Shown here: positions 63,613 through 64,000 of the stretch, in pieces
How positions within the stretch are numbered: position 1 is the first letter of the stretch
Layout of the letters: each line of letters opens with the position of its first letter
DNA from: Xenorhabdus stockiae
GTDB lineage: Bacteria; Pseudomonadota; Gammaproteobacteria; Enterobacterales; Enterobacteriaceae
Length of the DNA stretch: 64,000 bases
Direction: 5' to 3'
NCBI RefSeq assembly: GCF_002632825.1
Contig: NZ_NJAJ01000021.1
Span: 1-64,000, forward strand
Program-made: the position numbers and the translations under genes
Notes under the pieces: model-generated
The model's input: only the letters and a program-made list of their open reading frames with translations
Databases searched by the model: none
What the model was told of the DNA's origin: nothing

Positions 63613-64000
63613 GTGGCAGAAACTATGGCTTTTAATTTTCAAAATATTACGCCGGATTTGATAATGGATGCGCTGGCGCAGTCTGGTCTGCGTGTTGATT
63701 CGGGTTTAACTGAGCTGAATAGCTATGAAAACCGGGTCTATCAGTTTATGGATGAAGACCGTAAACGTTATGTCGTGAAATTCTATCGTCCTCAGCGCTG
63801 GAACAGGCAGCAAATTCAGGAAGAGCATGAATTTACGCTGGCGTTACAGCAGGCAGATTTATCAGTTGCTGCGCCGCTGGTTCTTGATGGGCAAACAGTA
63901 CTGGAACATGATGGGTTCTTTTTTGCCGTTTTCCCCAGTGTGGGTGGCCGTCAGTACGAGTCTGATAATTTTGATCAGTTGGAAGATGTCGGGAGGTTAC
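63613..64000 (+). CDS. srkA: Stress response kinase SrkA (YihE), 5' part, cut by the window end
   Basis: The first 129 codons are present. NFQNITPDLIMDALAQSG, RVDSGLTELNSYENRVYQF and VVKFYRPQRWNRQQIQEEH, then FFFAVFPSVGGRQYESDN, match the E. coli Ser/Thr kinase SrkA, which promotes survival of envelope and oxidative stress. The start is GTG at 63613 (GAGAAC about nine bases upstream) or ATG at 63625; E. coli-like spacing allows either. In E. coli yihD lies between mobA and srkA; the 229-bp gap here has no room for it. Confidence 0.92.
   Translation, partial: MAETMAFNFQNITPDLIMDALAQSGLRVDSGLTELNSYENRVYQFMDEDRKRYVVKFYRPQRWNRQQIQEEHEFTLALQQADLSVAAPLVLDGQTVLEHDGFFFAVFPSVGGRQYESDNFDQLEDVGRL

Overview
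The window reads as chromosomal DNA of an insect-associated member of the Morganellaceae, most likely Xenorhabdus or close to it (Photorhabdus is the alternative). This rests on gene content: a compact two-partner haemolysin of the XhlBA/PhlBA/ShlBA type, a complete type VI secretion system (T6SS) with an Rhs effector, a complete AI-2 (lsr) locus, enterobacterial housekeeping pairs (rlmJ-gor, mobAB-srkA) and a short palindromic repeat family. No database search was possible, so the genus is an inference.

Layout. 1-6.6 kb: haemolysin TpsA and its transporter TpsB, on the minus strand, an xhlBA-type operon. 7.3-7.8 kb: hcp, divergent from the T6SS operon. 8.7-28.8 kb: T6SS core in one long plus-strand run, in the order tssB-C-E-F-G-tagH-tssJ-K-L-clpV-regulator-tagO-tssA-tssM-tagA, the same order as the Vibrio cholerae vip/vas cluster. 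28.8-36.1 kb: VgrG with an unusual N-terminal extension, an EagR-type chaperone, and a PAAR-Rhs effector ending in a 163-residue toxin that resembles DUF3990/ADP-ribosyltransferase-fold proteins.

36.1-43.2 kb is the accessory region and the most interesting part. The Rhs gene is followed by an array of six copies of one immunity gene family, four of them preceded by a whole, partial or vestigial copy of the same toxin end. Five copies of an intergenic terminator/small-gene-tail module separate the units. Two immunity copies are frameshifted, one of them with a 5x8-bp tandem repeat, and one copy is a mosaic of two others. A seventh, unrelated toxin-tail/immunity pair closes the array. The array is interrupted by a roughly 1 kb GC-rich block with an N-terminally truncated tyrosine recombinase and three XerCD/dif-like 11-6(8)-11 sites, and ends in a broken IS630-type transposase.

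43.3-51.7 kb: an NAD(P)HX dehydratase, two unrecognised exported or membrane proteins, a DUF1090 protein, rlmJ, gor, a TetR regulator divergent from a Tm-1-like UPF0261 gene with two palindromic operators between them, and a hot-dog thioesterase. 51.8-60.9 kb: lsrK and lsrR divergent from lsrACDBFG; the proteins on both sides of the shared promoter (LsrR, LsrA) carry N-terminal five-residue repeats made from 15-bp DNA repeats. 61-64 kb: an unrecognised protein with a possible permuted His...Cys papain-like pair, mobB, mobA, and the 5' part of srkA, which runs off the window.

Together the genes describe a cell equipped for contact-dependent killing (T6SS plus Rhs), haemolysis and AI-2 scavenging. 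The Rhs locus has the look of one that keeps immunity to toxins it has lost and can swap its toxin end by recombination.
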